Shown: piece by piece, positions 44,105 to 60,132 of the stretch
Position numbering within the stretch: the first letter of the stretch is position 1
How the letters are laid out: the number at the start of each line of letters is the position of its first letter
DNA from: Rusavskia elegans
Taxonomy: Eukaryota > Ascomycota > Lecanoromycetes > Teloschistales > Teloschistaceae
Reading direction: 5' to 3'
Assembly: GCA_011316305.1 (NCBI GenBank)
Contig: SAUG01000038.1
Coordinates: forward strand, 1-64,000
Length of the DNA: 64,000 nucleotides
Position numbers and translations under genes: made by a program
Notes under the pieces: generated by a model
The model's database searches: none
The model's input: only the letters and a program-made list of their open reading frames with translations
What the model was told of the DNA's origin: nothing

Positions 44105-45056
44105 CTAGCTTGTCCGTGATGCTACCTTTGAATCCTCTACCTCCTGTCGGGTCATTGCTATGAGTCCTAACCGCTTCATCGACCTCTGCACCGACGCCTC
44201 AGCATACGTTTGAAATACTTGCCCAGAGAACGACTCACCATCATACTCGTCGCTTAAGGTGATCCAATTATGCATCTTCTCCCTCCTGAATTCCGCAAAG
44301 TCCCACTCCCCATCCTCCAACTTTTCTTCTCCCGCCACCCAGACGTAAGTCTCGACCTCAAGCTCTTCTCCCTCTACATTTTTTTCGCCGGCCTCGTTAC
44401 CCTCAACATCCAAAATCTTGATCTTCACTCTCCGTCTCTCATACTCGTTCCCTTCGAAGATGTCAAGACGATAAATGTCTCCATCGGTGAGCCCACGGAC
44501 GTATGTGCCGCGGACAGTCGACCCCTGTTGGGGGATAACGGCGGGGTAGTCGTAGTGTAGGACTCTGTGACGGCGGTGCTGATGAAGGAGCGCAGGACGG
44601 AAGGAAAGGAGACCCTTTTGGAATGGAGTTGGCGTTGAAGTGCCATAGCAAACCCGGTAGAGAACTTGCGGTTCCATCTGCTATATCATTTAGAGTGTTC
44701 GACAGAGGAATTCGTCATGCTAAAAATGGATCGCAATGAGGGGCGTACAACAGCCGATACCTCGTTAGGGGATATAGTTCTAACGGTGGTTCAGATATCA
44801 CTATACAGCTGGAACGTTGGATGAAAACATCATTTTCAACAGAGTCAAAAGAATGTGATAACTTGGATCTATATTACAAATACCAGATGTCTTGGACTGG
44901 GCGGCCCCCATTGCAATCGATTCTTGTTCTGACAAATGGAAGGAAAGGCATTTGAGCGTACCAAGGTTCCTGACGACTGATTTCAGCACATGCGAGGGAT
45001 CGGTTTCGAGGACGTGGGTCCGTACCGTAAAAGAAAGCGCTATGGTCGCCCATCAT
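44105..45056 (-). CDS. gamma-glutamylcyclotransferase-like protein (AIG2 family)
   Basis: The main exon 44105 to about 44677 encodes EPQVLYRVCYG, PALLHQHRRHRVLHYDYPAVIP, GSTVRGTYVRGLTDGDIYRLDIFEGNEY and a C-terminal helix, all AIG2/GGCT signatures. The GGCT catalytic Glu corresponds to the FEGNEYERR region. Family members begin with ...FFYGTLM; HSAFFYGT lies upstream at about 45056-45020, preceded by two Met. So a first exon there is likely. I could not join it in phase with the main exon: the short LM segment is missing, so a micro-exon or a lost 5' end is possible. The enzyme family cleaves gamma-glutamyl or related amine bonds. Confidence 0.65.
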
Positions 45057-45418
45057 GACGAGTCAAAGACGACGAGATGTCGTGGGTGGATGACTCTAGG
45101 TTCGAAATATCGAAGAGTCTGGAGTAGACCTACTGTAGAGTACGAATGACCTCTCAATTTGTCATTATCGTTATCGATCTCGGGTGAAACTTAGCGTTAA
45201 GATGATGCAGTAGTGTGGCCCCCTGCCAAGACTTGAAGATCTGCTGGCTGAATATTTTTCGACTCTCAAGATTACTCGTACAGCCTCTGCGTGGTACTAC
45301 TTGATAATTGTCCTCGTAACTATGTATAGCTGTCGTCACTGTGTCGCGGTGTCACAACGATGAGTAAACATACGGCTGCTTCTACGCTTTTCCTCTGCTT
45401 GCTGTGCCGGTCGTCAAT
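45057..45418. other. divergent promoter region, GGCT gene / ANY1
   Basis: 362 nt upstream of both genes. Nothing recognised. Confidence 0.4.
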
Positions 45419-46318
45419 ATGGCGATCCTCTCCACCTTGATGGGAGTCTTTGCTCCCATCTTGTGCGTTCAATCCCATCGAAGAATCTCACGATTTTACC
45501 GGAGACTGACTCTATGAACACAGTCTGATACTCTCGCCCTTCACCTCCTACACGGACCAGATCCTGTCTATCCACCGCACTCGGACATCGGCCGGCTTTG
45601 CGCTCGATATCCCTGGGATAATGCTCACGGCTTCAATTCTGAAGATATTCTACTGGCCTGGTGCCCGATATGATATGTCCTTGCTCGTCCAAGCATTCCT
45701 TATGATAGGAGTTCAAATGACTCTCCTCAAGGTAGCATTGGACAACCGGCCTGCGTGGAGAGGAGAGAGGCCGTTTACCGAGATGGGGAAATCATTCGCC
45801 CAAACCGGTACAGGCAGGCCATTTGATTTCTGGCAATGGAAGCAGCAACGACCGTATGTAGCTTTCCTGAAGAGGTCGCGAGCGCTGTCGGAACCGGAGC
45901 AAAGCTGACTTTACAGCAAATAACCTGCAGATACTGGGAATATCTTCTCTTTCTGGCCTTCGGTCTGCTGTCACTCCACGCTCTCTTGCAGCCGGACGGA
46001 TCTTCGCTCTACACCAGATTCATCGGAGGCCTTGGACTCACCATTGAGGCCACACTTCCGCTGCCCCAGCTGTATGCAAATTACCGAGCCCAGTCCTGCA
46101 AAGGGTTCCGGTTTTCAGTGTTGGCGAACTGGTTGTTCGGAGACATGATGAAAATGGGCTACTTCTTTGCATCTGAGCCGGGCAGGGTCCCGTGGGCTTT
46201 CAAGCTGTGCGGTATGTTTCAGGCAGGTTGCGACGCATGTCTGGGTATACAATATTGGATGTACGGCGAAGGAGAGACAACCAGTGATGTCGAGACACGC
46301 TTGTCAATGAGGGCTTGA
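45419..46318 (+). CDS. ANY1: PQ-loop membrane protein (Any1/SLC66A2-like)
   Basis: Exons 45419-45462, 45524-45853 and 45931-46318 give 253 residues. Multiple hydrophobic segments carry two PQ-like loops: the first has SYTDQILSIHRTRTSAGFALDIPG, the second EATLPLPQLYANYRAQSCKGFRFS with the actual PQ dipeptide. The C-terminal helix region GYFFASEPGRVPWAFKLCGMFQ fits the family. Yeast Any1 (Cfs1) suppresses flippase defects at endosomal and Golgi membranes, and human PQLC1 is its homologue; scramblase-like activity has been proposed. The phases at all junctions agree. The symbol is by similarity to that family. Confidence 0.85.
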
Positions 46319-48524
46319 CAACGATTTCTGTTCCTATCCTGTGGATGCTTGCACAGCAGATGGTGGGATCTGGACGAGCACTACGGCTGGGTAATCCAGC
46401 ATGCAACTGCATGGTGGCCGTCAAGATCCTATATGCTTGCGAAAACCCTGCGGGTGGGTATAGATGACATGTGGTCCGTGCTTTGGCCAGCAATCACATA
46501 ATGGCAAGCATCAGTGTTGTCGAAGGCCGTTGCAGAAGGAGCAGGTTGAGAAGCTTTATGGAGTCGGGCAAGAAGAAGCCTGAATCCGCCACAACGCTGT
46601 CTGGTCGTTCTGGTTGGACCTGAGGTACAAGAACGACGCGGGACTGTATTCACCCGACAACATTATTCGCACCCACCGAGTACGCCTGTTTGCAGAAGGT
46701 CGAGTTGGGAGCAGAACTTGGGCCTCAACCGGGTATCTTCGTTACAACAGCAGCAGTGCAGTACATGTCACCAATGTTGCGGACTGCTGGAGCACGTTCC
46801 AATGAAACGGCAACAGCTTGCTACCACAAGCATGCGAGCAATTGACCAAGCGCGAACTCATCTGTGCTACGCTCGGACTCTGCGGGGCTTTCGATCCATT
46901 CTACAGGTTTCAAATATTACTCACTCATCGTGTTAGCGTTTGTCATGATTTGACTTGCGATCTCCAGTCGTGCTGCCGTCACATGCGAGTGCTTGGGCCA
47001 GAGCGTGGCACGGGTATAATATCGGAAGCCGTTGCCTTGATTGGATCTCCGGGACCCTGGGCACATGGCGGGAGGCTTGTGTTTCAGTCTTCGGGGCTTG
47101 TGGCGATCAGCTAGTCCTCACATGGAAATACTGGACGTCAGAAAGAAGCCAGCCAGGACATCTGATCCGAGCAGTTGCCCACCAAGGGGAAATTCTGTCT
47201 TCTGCCTGGGGCCTAGGCAAGCGATACGCCAGCTCATGGTCGACGTGTACTGCTAAAGTCCTTCAGGCTGGACCGGACCTCCATGATACGAGGGACTTCC
47301 CAAGCAACCCCAGCGTAACGAGTGCATCGACCAACTGCTACGAATTATGGGTTACACCACTCTGCCTACCTTCAGGCCTCAATCATAAGGCTTGAAAAAC
47401 AAGCTTGGAACATGGATCGGCCTCGCGTGAAATAACCTCCCGAGTTCGGACGAGAGCATGCGCTAAGGCTAAGGTAGACGTCCAGTGTCGGTTTTTCACC
47501 ACGAGCACACAAACAAGGTGGTGACTGTATGCTCCGTCTGTCGCCATGATAGTACCGTCTTCTCCGGTACACGTCTCACCATGTTATCCAGTCATCTTCG
47601 CTGACTCCGGATTGCCACCTCGTCCATTGAACGGACATTTGCGGGATCGACAAGTGATGCCATTCTTCCATGTCACAAGCGTTGGCGTCAGGCACAGTGT
47701 CTCAGAACGATACAACGCCTCTCCGTCTTGACTCATATTGTCGTCCCCGCTTCTACTCACGTGGACATGTCGCTGCCATTATGGTCAAACGCAAGCGGGT
47801 ACCTGACATGAGCATGACGATGAGCATTGTGCCTGAACTGCCCGAAAACATCTAGGATGCTCGATCCCAGTGGAGTTATCTGTCGATATGGCGTTGCCAG
47901 TCAAGTCATACTATAGCTACCGTATCTACTCGGGCAAACATGGCCTTGATCGTCGTCCTAGCAGCCACCTTCACCCCACAACCCAACCGGTTTATGCTGA
48001 AACTGTTGTTGCTAATGACTCGAAGCAGTCTGCTTCGATTCTACGACGCTCGTTGGCCGCGATGTTTCTATACGCTGCTCTTTCCTCATGGGTATCAAAT
48101 CTCGGTATCTTGGCCGCATTGTTGCAATTTTACAATTTTGCGTCTACTCATGCTGAAACAGACATGCCAATTGCTGTGCCATCTCAAGCTCCACCAGGTC
48201 TGGCCGACAGAAAACCGGCCGCATCGACGGTGTGTGGTATTGATTGGCTTCAATGGCGTCTACAAGGTGAAACCGTCGGCCTCGGCCACCCAGTTAGCAG
48301 CCAAGCAGCTCGTCATCTTGCTACGCCTATCCTGCTCATAGAGCATCAAAGAGCTATAAAACCCCCCTTCGTACACTTCCATTGCAGATTCTTCAATCCA
48401 ATTCTCTCCATCCCTATCATAAGTTGAACGCGTCCGAGAGTTCGGTCAAATAATCCATCCTATCTTTTATTCAATCTCTTTCAAAGCCTCCGTCACCCGC
48501 CTTCGCATCGTCCAACCCGCCATC
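46319..48524. other. intergenic, 2.2 kb
   Basis: Several open frames of 140-185 codons occur (for example 46955-47395 and 47870-48427, plus), but none shows a domain, a signal peptide or a consistent splice pattern. A TATA box near the right end serves the repeat-protein gene. Otherwise nothing recognised. Confidence 0.3.
48355..48360 (+). promoter_or_regulatory. TATA box of the GNDDN-repeat secreted protein gene
   Basis: TATAAA within GAGCTATAAAACCCCCC lies 165 nt before the ATG. A pyrimidine-rich leader with TTCAATCTCTTTC follows, typical of well-expressed fungal genes. Confidence 0.6.
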
Positions 48525-49115
48525 ATGCGTTTCGCCGCCATCTGCAGCGTTCTCTCCCTTCTCGCTGCTCCCCTCGCCATCATTGCAGCTCCGGCTCCAG
48601 CTCCAGCAGCCGTAGCAAACCCAGAACCTCATGGTTGGGGTTACGGCAAGGGCCGTGGCGGTCATGGCCATGGCGGCTACGACAAGGACGAAGTTGAAGA
48701 TGAAACTGAGGACCAGGGAGAGTTTTTGGGAGGAGCAGAAGCTACAGGCACCTTCACGGGCTTCGGCGCCGTACCAACGGGCGGGAACGACGACAACGCC
48801 TTAGTCGGGAACGACGACAACGCCGCAGTCGGGAACGACGACAACGCCGCAGTCGCCAACGACGACAACGCCGCAGTCGGGAACGACGATAACACCGCAG
48901 TCGGGAACGACGATAACACCGCAGTAGGGAACGACGACAACGCCGTAGTTGGGAATGACGACAACGCCGCAGTCGGGGACAGTGTTCCGACACCTGTGGT
49001 GCAAGGAAGTACTGGCAATGGAAATATAGTTGGCGCCGGTGCTGATGAGGACGGCGAGGCCGTCGACGAAGCCACCACTACGACCTCAAGTACTCGCTCT
49101 ACACCAACGGGTTGA
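48525..49115 (+). CDS. secreted Asp/Asn-rich tandem-repeat protein
   Basis: A single exon of 196 residues. A signal peptide (MRFAAICSVLSLLAAPLAIIAA) is followed by an APAPAPAAVA pro-like segment and a Gly/His stretch (GWGYGKGRGGHGHGGYD). An acidic region precedes eight octapeptide repeats of consensus GNDDNAAV. The C-terminus is Gly-, acidic- and Thr/Ser-rich with no GPI signal. The ordered Asn-Asp-Asp-Asn units could bind calcium or form a surface-exposed solenoid; this is inference. The strong TATA promoter and leader support expression. No family is recognised. Repeat codons are nearly identical, so expansion is recent. Confidence 0.75.
   Translation: MRFAAICSVLSLLAAPLAIIAAPAPAPAAVANPEPHGWGYGKGRGGHGHGGYDKDEVEDETEDQGEFLGGAEATGTFTGFGAVPTGGNDDNALVGNDDNAAVGNDDNAAVANDDNAAVGNDDNTAVGNDDNTAVGNDDNAVVGNDDNAAVGDSVPTPVVQGSTGNGNIVGAGADEDGEAVDEATTTTSSTRSTPTG
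48783..48974 (+). repeat. eight 24-nt tandem repeats encoding GNDDNAAV
   Basis: Eight contiguous 24-nt units without spacers, with one to four substitutions per copy, all in frame. The array lacks stops on both strands, which creates long spurious minus-strand frames. Confidence 0.95.
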
Positions 49116-50499
49116 GCTTGCGGTATGTTCATCATGAACTAGAACTCCTGTCCAGATTTTGGCTAATAGGATTTCATAGTCATGATTCACTATCATCTAC
49201 CTCAAATTCTCAACCCTCCCAACGGCAACAACTCAAAACATACCAAATCCTCCATTAACCTCTTCCTCACCCAAGCATGAGACACCGGCGTTCTCTTTTC
49301 CATCGGTTCACGATGTCTTTCGTTCGCATCTAAGGATAGGTCTACCTACGTAATGGTAGTGGAACTAGAGTCTACGAGTTATCGTGGTCCTTCGATGAGA
49401 TGTACATAGCCGTGAAACCCACCAATTGATAAAAGTCCACCACGCTTTTTACTATTTATTCTTCTACCTTCTTTCCGTACTTGATTGCCTTTGCGCGTAG
49501 CTTGGAATACTGTCTCATAGAGTTCCTCAACCTGCCTAAGACCATGTTCTAAAATAATCACGCAACGATGGTCATCACGCAACCAACAGGCAAATATATC
49601 TTACCTGTAGCAAGCATTATATCGCACAGGGCAAATTCTACGGACTTGAGTTCTTACCTTATGCTGTTTAGGCTTGTTCGTTTTGTCGTATGTCTTGCTC
49701 CACGCACATCGACCAGCTCTTCAGCTCTTGTCTGTCATTCCCTCTCGTAGCTTTTTGCTTCCTGCACCTGTATCTACATGAGATTATATCACATATCGCA
49801 CACCGACTCCTTTTAGCCAACGCAAATTCTTCTTTTTTTTTTTCATTTGACGTGGCGGTGGAAACGATGCTGCGGATTGGGAGAAATATCTTCGGACTTT
49901 TCGTTTTTCGAGGAAGTCAGCTGTCCTGGGCGAGGATAGATTGCGGAGGATATCCTGTGTATAATTAGTTGATATGTATGTATGATTGGGATTTGAGGGA
50001 TGTATTTGGGAAGGTTCCGGGAGATTCAATTCGGTGACTAGAAATATGACGAAGCAGTACCCATTTTCCCCGTCACCAGATAAGATAATGTGCGCTCGAT
50101 TTGACTGGGCCTTCGTTTCGAGACACCTGCAATCAATCATTCTCGCACAAGTGGTGACGGGAAACGGACGAGCTGCTCCATTTTGATGCACCAATTGAAC
50201 AGCACCAGTATTTCCAAATACGAATAATATACCACGGGAGTAGGATTCGAATCTGTTCGAAAGATGATCAAACATCATAAATAGCTGCGCACGCTGGCAT
50301 ATGTACATACAAAATGGTCGCGAGAGGAAGGAACCCTTTATGATTCCCACCCTTCCTTTTCCGAGATATTTTCTCTTTCCGCATCAAAGTGGTGGAAAAA
50401 CAAATTCCGTTAAATGACACCGTCCCAGACCATCGCGAGCAATGCTTCGCTATGAAGAGCAACAAAAAGGAGCCAACATACAATCCACTCGCCCGCGGT
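49116..50499. other. convergent intergenic region, 1.4 kb
   Basis: 3' flanks of the repeat-protein gene and UBP15. It includes a short poly-T run near 49831-49841. Open frames are unsupported. Confidence 0.35.
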
Positions 50500-54550
<4,051 letters not shown>

Positions 54551-55316
54551 GCTGTTGCGGAGTGGCGGCGGGCAGCTTTAGATGGGCGCGGAGGAGCCAG
54601 GAAAGGTCTACTTTTTTGGCTGACGAAGTATCGACAGATGTGGGGGCCAGTCCTGCTGATCCACCGAAGGGCGTGTCCACTGGACGGAAAGAAGGGAAAG
54701 GTTTTTGGTGGTGTATGCTCTAGATCATCGGCTGACGTATTAATCTTTAGCACCGTTCTGCAACCCCGTACCTTATGCTGGACGCAGGCATATGTGGATG
54801 TGCGCTGTGGGCCTTGGTGTCGTATGGACCTTTTTCGAGCGGAGGGCGAAGGAAATAGGGTAGCTATTGTTGCTGGGCAATAGAAGATCATTTATAGTTG
54901 GAATCGAGCTCAGCAATCGCATGAGATGGGCGAATCATAAAGTACTGTAGTATTTGTTCTTGCATACGTCAGGCAAACGTGTTATTCACTATATACGAGG
55001 GATTGGGTGACTGATGAGGTCGATTGTGGAGTCATGCTTGCTACCGCGAAGGAATCATCGTAATGTCCCCTCAACAGCGGCTTCCGTCATGTGCTATGTA
55101 GCATGCAAGAGACAGTGATAATATTAACTTCATGCCTGATGCTATTCGTACACAAGAAGGAATTTACACCGCCAAGCCTTCCGCCTTACCCCATCGAGAT
55201 GGTGGCCGGCTACATACATTCAATGTCCCATCAGGTACCCTGAGCTGTTGTGAACAGTATCAGGAGACCCAGACCATTGTGTCTCTTTCTCAACTCTTCC
55301 GCATGGCAGGAGTGCA
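54551..55316. other. divergent promoter region, UBP15 / PDK-family kinase
   Basis: 766 nt upstream of both genes. A plus-strand open frame overlaps the UBP15 first exon antisense and is a shadow. No motif stands out. Confidence 0.4.
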
Positions 55317-56881
55317 ATGCTACGGCCTGTTGCCCGACAAATCTCAACAACCGTTAGACTGAAGGATTGCTATCTCCGCCGCCAGGAGCGACGTTGGGCC
55401 TCAGGAGGAGCTCCACCATGGCGCCCTGCTGCTATCCTTGACGAGTGGGCGCAACAGCACTCCAGTCTCTTGAATCGGCTGACTTATTGCCTTTTGAAGA
55501 TGGGTGCAGCGCGAAGCCAGACCCATCAGTCTCCGTCAATTGACCTTCTTCGGCCGCACTTTGACTGAGGACCGACTCCTCAGCAGCGCCAACTATGTCC
55601 GCACCGAACTACCCACACGGTAAAGAACTGCTGCATCTACCCAAGCGACCTCCCGACCTGGTCGCTGACTCGCCGCAAGACTCGCCCACCGCCTGCGGGA
55701 CATGCAGACCTTACCCTACGTCGTTGTCACCAACCCCAACATGTCTCACGTCTATGAGCTCTACTACAAAGCCTTCGAAACCCTTCGGAGAGTGCGGGAG
55801 ATCAAGACCGTCGACGACAACGACCGATACTGCAACATCATCACAGAGGTTCACCCCGAGCTCTGCGCCTTGTTCATCCTCTGCTGATCTGCTGACTCAG
55901 ACATTGCAAGAACATCTGACTGTCATACCGAAACTTGCCATGGGCGTCATCGAATGTCAAAGCCTCATGAAGCCCGAAGAGACTGACAAGTTCATGAACA
56001 CTATGCTGAGATCCGTATGTTTTGGACCTCCTCGATGCGATTGCCCCGCGCACTCTGACATACTGTAGCGTATATCTCGCAGGGTCATTGCAGAGCAGCA
56101 TCTAGCCCTGACCGAGACCTTTCATTCTCCCTGGCATTTTCCAGACGCCAAGCAACCCCAAGAACCCAGCGCAGACTTCGTGGGCGATGTTTTCCCGAAA
56201 TGCAATGCAAAGGAAGTCGTCGAAGAGTGTAGTCAAAGGGCCAGGACCTTGGCGAGAGAAGCGTTTGGAAGCGCCTGCAGATTGCCCGAAGTGAATTTGC
56301 AAGGCCATCTGAACGCGACTTTCCTATACATCTTAAGTCACTTACAGTACATCGTTGGCGAAATACTTCGCAATTCTATCGAAGCTGTCGCCGAGAGATG
56401 GAGGCACTTACCCGGCCATCCAGCACCTGTCGAGGTTCTGATCTGCGAGGCGCCTCAGCATGTAATCATCAGGATCTCGGATCAGGGTGGCGGGATCCCC
56501 AAGGACGTACTACCAAATCTGTGGTCATTTGGCAAAGGGCCTCGCAGTCACATACATTTGGAAAACTTTGTCCGGGTACCAAAAATGGCTGCCACCATGC
56601 AGGAGTTGAAGCCTTCCCCAACGTCCACCGGTGGAAGTGCTCCAGATGCGAATGATTGGCGGCGACCAGTGGACGGCTCGTTGAGTTCGCTTACCTATCG
56701 GCCGCCCGACTTGCGTCTAGGCATGGGCTTGCCGATGAGTAGAGTCTACGCGGAGTACTGGGCCGGCAGTCTTGAATTACACAGCCTTGAGGGCTATGGG
56801 GTGGATACCTTTTTGACCATTTCGAAGCTGGGTAACAAAAACGAGCAATTGAGTACAAGAGCGAGCATGGATGCAGTCTGA
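55317..56881 (+). CDS. mitochondrial 2-oxoacid dehydrogenase kinase (PDK/BCKDK family)
   Basis: It phosphorylates and inactivates the E1 subunit of pyruvate or branched-chain 2-oxoacid dehydrogenase. Exons 55317-55464, 55517-55619, 55680-55848, 55901-56014 and 56069-56881 give 448 residues. A presequence (MLRPVARQISTTVRLKD) starts it. The regulatory bundle shows RPISLRQLTFFGRTL, SSANYVRTELPTRLAHRLRDMQTLP and the conserved DDNDRYCNIITE. The GHKL ATPase domain has N-box EILRNSIEAV, G1-box ISDQGGGIP and G2-box GMGLPMSRVYAEYWAG. It most resembles yeast Pkp2 and fungal homologues; E1 specificity cannot be read from sequence. The first splice acceptor (CGAAG) is the least certain. Confidence 0.92.
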
Positions 56882-57579
56882 GCCGACCCCTAGCGGTAAC
56901 CCAGCAAGTAACTTAGTGGCGGCGCAATGTACCTATCCACTGAGCGATCTGCAACAGCTGCATTTTCCCTTCTCCTGGTGAGGCGAGCATCCCATACCTC
57001 GACCACCAACCAAAGCGGATGCCTTACCAGTGCATGAGAAAGTAGCTTGCTTTTTGCAGCTGGTTACCCGGTAAAACCCTCGTCTGTGGGGCAGCCTCCT
57101 GGACAGCGAAATGCCGATGTCGTCGAGACGAAAAGGAAAGCAGGTAGGTTTGGTAAACACCCATTCGTTGGATTGTGCCACAAGGAGGCAGACTTGCGTC
57201 TCAATTGCAGATTTTGTTGTCATGTAAGAATTCAATCGCGTCGTGGGCCCACCAAGAAAAGCCCCATTTAGCAGCATTCTTCGTCATTACAACTGTCATG
57301 TTCGATTGATCATATGCTTGAACTTCGAAGCAGCAGCTGTACAGGGCAATCGTCCTATCGAATTCCAACAACGAGGTACCGACGGTCGTATGCCTCCGAT
57401 CGATTGTTTACACCACGAAGGGAGGCCAAGTCCTGACGAGCAACTTCCACTTGATTGTTTGTGGGTTGCACCTGCCTTGGTAAGCGGATTGAGATCGAGA
57501 TCCTTTTCTACTACAATCGTCGTTTTCCCTCCCCACAGTGTTAGTATTCTACTTTGCTTTCAGTATCAATTTCACAGCA
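56882..57579. other. intergenic, 0.7 kb
   Basis: 3' flank of the kinase gene and promoter of the next plus-strand gene. Nothing recognised. Confidence 0.4.
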
Positions 57580-60132
57580 ATGGCTACTACCATCCCGACC
57601 ATATGCCTTGGTCCCACAGTCACCCTGTAAGTGAACTGCCTTCATGCAGTATGTGAACTGAGTTCGCTCACCAGGCCTTATAGACTGCGATCTGGTCATC
57701 CTCAAGCTTCTCAGGCGGAGACCCTTCTGACAATGACCCTGCATGGGCTTGATGAACGATGCAACAAGCCAGCAGATTTTTACAAACCATGTATTCGCAC
57801 GGCTTCAGCATTCGAGGACAATGGATTCCAACGTATTCGCCAGCCTCCGGTCCTTGAGCTCGTCGATACCGTGACGACCTGGAATGGTCTTACACTCGAC
57901 GATTGTGAAACGCTGCAGTTCATCCAAGGGCACCTCAAGGTTTGCCTTGAGCAACTGCTCCAGCCGCAACTCATCCGTTTCCGGGCTCGGGTTCTGGATG
58001 AATTGCGATCGATGCACAGGGTAAACTGTGCAGTTGCAAGTTTCACAGAGACATCAGTACTCCATCGATGTCGGTTTCACAGGGCTCACCTGATCGAGGC
58101 CATGCTCGAGGCTCTGGACGCACCAGCAGATCACCAAGGAAGGGAACGTGATACTTATTCCCAAAAGCTCCTGATGCTCTATCTTTGGTCGTTGAATTGT
58201 TGGCTTGACATTCCAAATCCGGATACTGAGCGTACTGCAATCGACATTCGCTTTCAAATCTGTGGGGATTCGGCCGCACCTTTCCAGCTGCTGAACCAGG
58301 CTCAAGTAATGTCGAGCCCTGACTACCTGTCTTTCGAAGCTCTGAATGTCTTACCTCTGGAAGGCTCCAGCATTGCTATCAAACCTCACTACCATCCAAA
58401 TATCTCTCAGGAGCTTGGAGGTCCTCATCTACATGTCGAATACTGCATAGAATCAAACCATCCCTGGATTCGCTGGGAACCGCGTACTGGAGCTTTTACA
58501 GGTCTTGTACCACGCTTTTCTCAAAGTTCAGACGTACCACGACTTTTTGGGCAAGTCTGTCGACTCAGCAGCCTCAGCTCATATTCAGTCATACACCTTC
58601 TAAAAATCGATATCAAAGCCATCGCTGTCCTTGGCTATGGAGGCTCCAAAGTACGCCTGCGAAAGACGGTTCGGACGAGGATCACATTGAGGGTTCTGCC
58701 GCCTCCATCTCCACCAGATCAAGTAGCGATAATTTTCCCAAGGCGCTCCCCACAAGTCGAAGATCAGATCGGACACGGGTCGCACATGGCTCATGGACTG
58801 CAGAGGTGTGATCTCACCAAAAGAGAAAAGGATAATGTTTCAGGATACAATTCCGACACAGCAAACTCGGATTCTCCGTGCTTACCTCTCCCGACTGTCG
58901 GTTTTCCGGACCTCAAATCGAACATGTCGTATCCACATCATCAAGATAAGTCAAGCGCCAGTATTTCCGATCGGTCTAAATTCAGTGAACGCTCAGAGCC
59001 ACCAGTCACGAAATCCGAGAAGTACAATGAAGAAGCCGAAGATTTGGATTGCCAATACACGCCACGCGGTCTACAGAAGAAGAACGATGCATGCCGCTGG
59101 CTTAATGCTAGTGTATCGCCGAAGACTCGCAAGAGACAGTCATACTCAGCTACCACACCGCGGACGGTACGGCGTCAGCCTGCTGTGCCACCCGCCGAGA
59201 GCAGTAAGTCTCAAATTCTTGGCCAGGCGATGGATCGTTCCGAACCTTCTCGTCACGTCGAGGATAAAGAGAATAGCCCGATTGGCAACGTCAGAGCTGC
59301 TGTCCAGCTGGACTTCTTGGTCAAGTGCCAACAAGATCGTCAAGCTCGGAAATTTCCTTCTTCGCAAGTCCAGCAGATCTCACCAAAACGTCAAAAAGGG
59401 AAGCAGAAAGACCTTAGTAACTGGGAATTAAGACTTCCGCTCGGCGGCAATCCGAACCTCAGGAGCTACAAGTACCAGCCCATGCAACGAAGTGAACAGG
59501 TCCTAGCACCGCAAGCCATTCAGGAAGATGCCACACCGCTGGAACCTCTCGAATGTTTCAACAAATTCTCCGTATTGCAGGACCTGTCAGATGCTTCAAG
59601 CGCCAGGTCGGTGGGATGCAGTAGAGCCTGCTATCCGACGCCACCAACATCGGATTTCGAGCCTGCTTCATCCGGATCCCATTCCCCTCGTACAGCATTG
59701 CTACAATCGACGGCAGGACGCCTCAGAAGTGACACCCAGTCCACAGGACTGAGCATTGCCTCTGCTTCCAGTATTCCCGCACCCCCAAGTCCCACGAAAT
59801 CCGGCGGTGATCTGGAAGGAGGATTTGCTCTAAGCACCCGTCGCGATTACGATAAGCTGAAGAAAGTACTTGAGTCGAGACAAGCCGTTGACGTTTTCCG
59901 GCAACCGGGCTTGTCGCAGGTTGAGAAAAGGCAGATTGTCGAGGCGTTGAAGATGAGTGTCGGTAGCAGCACGAGTAGGAGCAGCTCCTTAGCCATGCCG
60001 GTAGATGACTATAAAGGGATGACTGCGGGGGAGAGCGATGGTGATATGGAGAACGATGAGTGGGATGGCGAACTTTCGGATGAGGATTACAATCGTGACT
60101 CATGGGCCCCAAGGCTGTGGAATGGGTGGTAA
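57580..60132 (+). CDS. 834-residue protein of unknown function
   Basis: Exon 1 is 57580-57626 and exon 2 57675-60132, joined by a 48-nt intron with a GTAAGT donor and a CAG acceptor in exact phase. The start MATTIPTICLGPTVTLPYRL is chosen for this reason. Residues up to about 385 look globular, with many aromatic and Leu residues (YSQKLLMLYLWSLNCWLDIP, HVEYCIESNHPWIRWEPRTG). The middle is basic, Ser/Pro-rich and disordered. Near the C-terminus there is a conserved-looking helix (DYDKLKKVLESRQAVDVFRQPGLSQVEKRQIVEALKMSV) and a very acidic tail ending RDSWAPRLWNGW. I do not recognise a family. The Lys/Arg/Ser-rich middle suggests a nuclear protein, as an inference. Confidence 0.7.

Noticed and set aside
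47870..48427. 185-codon plus-strand open frame before the repeat-protein gene
   Set aside because: It begins with a non-ATG codon, lacks recognisable features and overlaps the TATA box of the next gene.
48783..48974. Short regular repeats as a possible CRISPR-like array
   Set aside because: The repeats are directly adjacent with no spacers, are in frame with a coding gene, and the genome is eukaryotic.
48677..49135. Long minus-strand open frames opposite the GNDDN repeat gene
   Set aside because: They exist only because the 24-nt repeat has no stop codon in several frames. They show simple repetitive composition and no signal or promoter.
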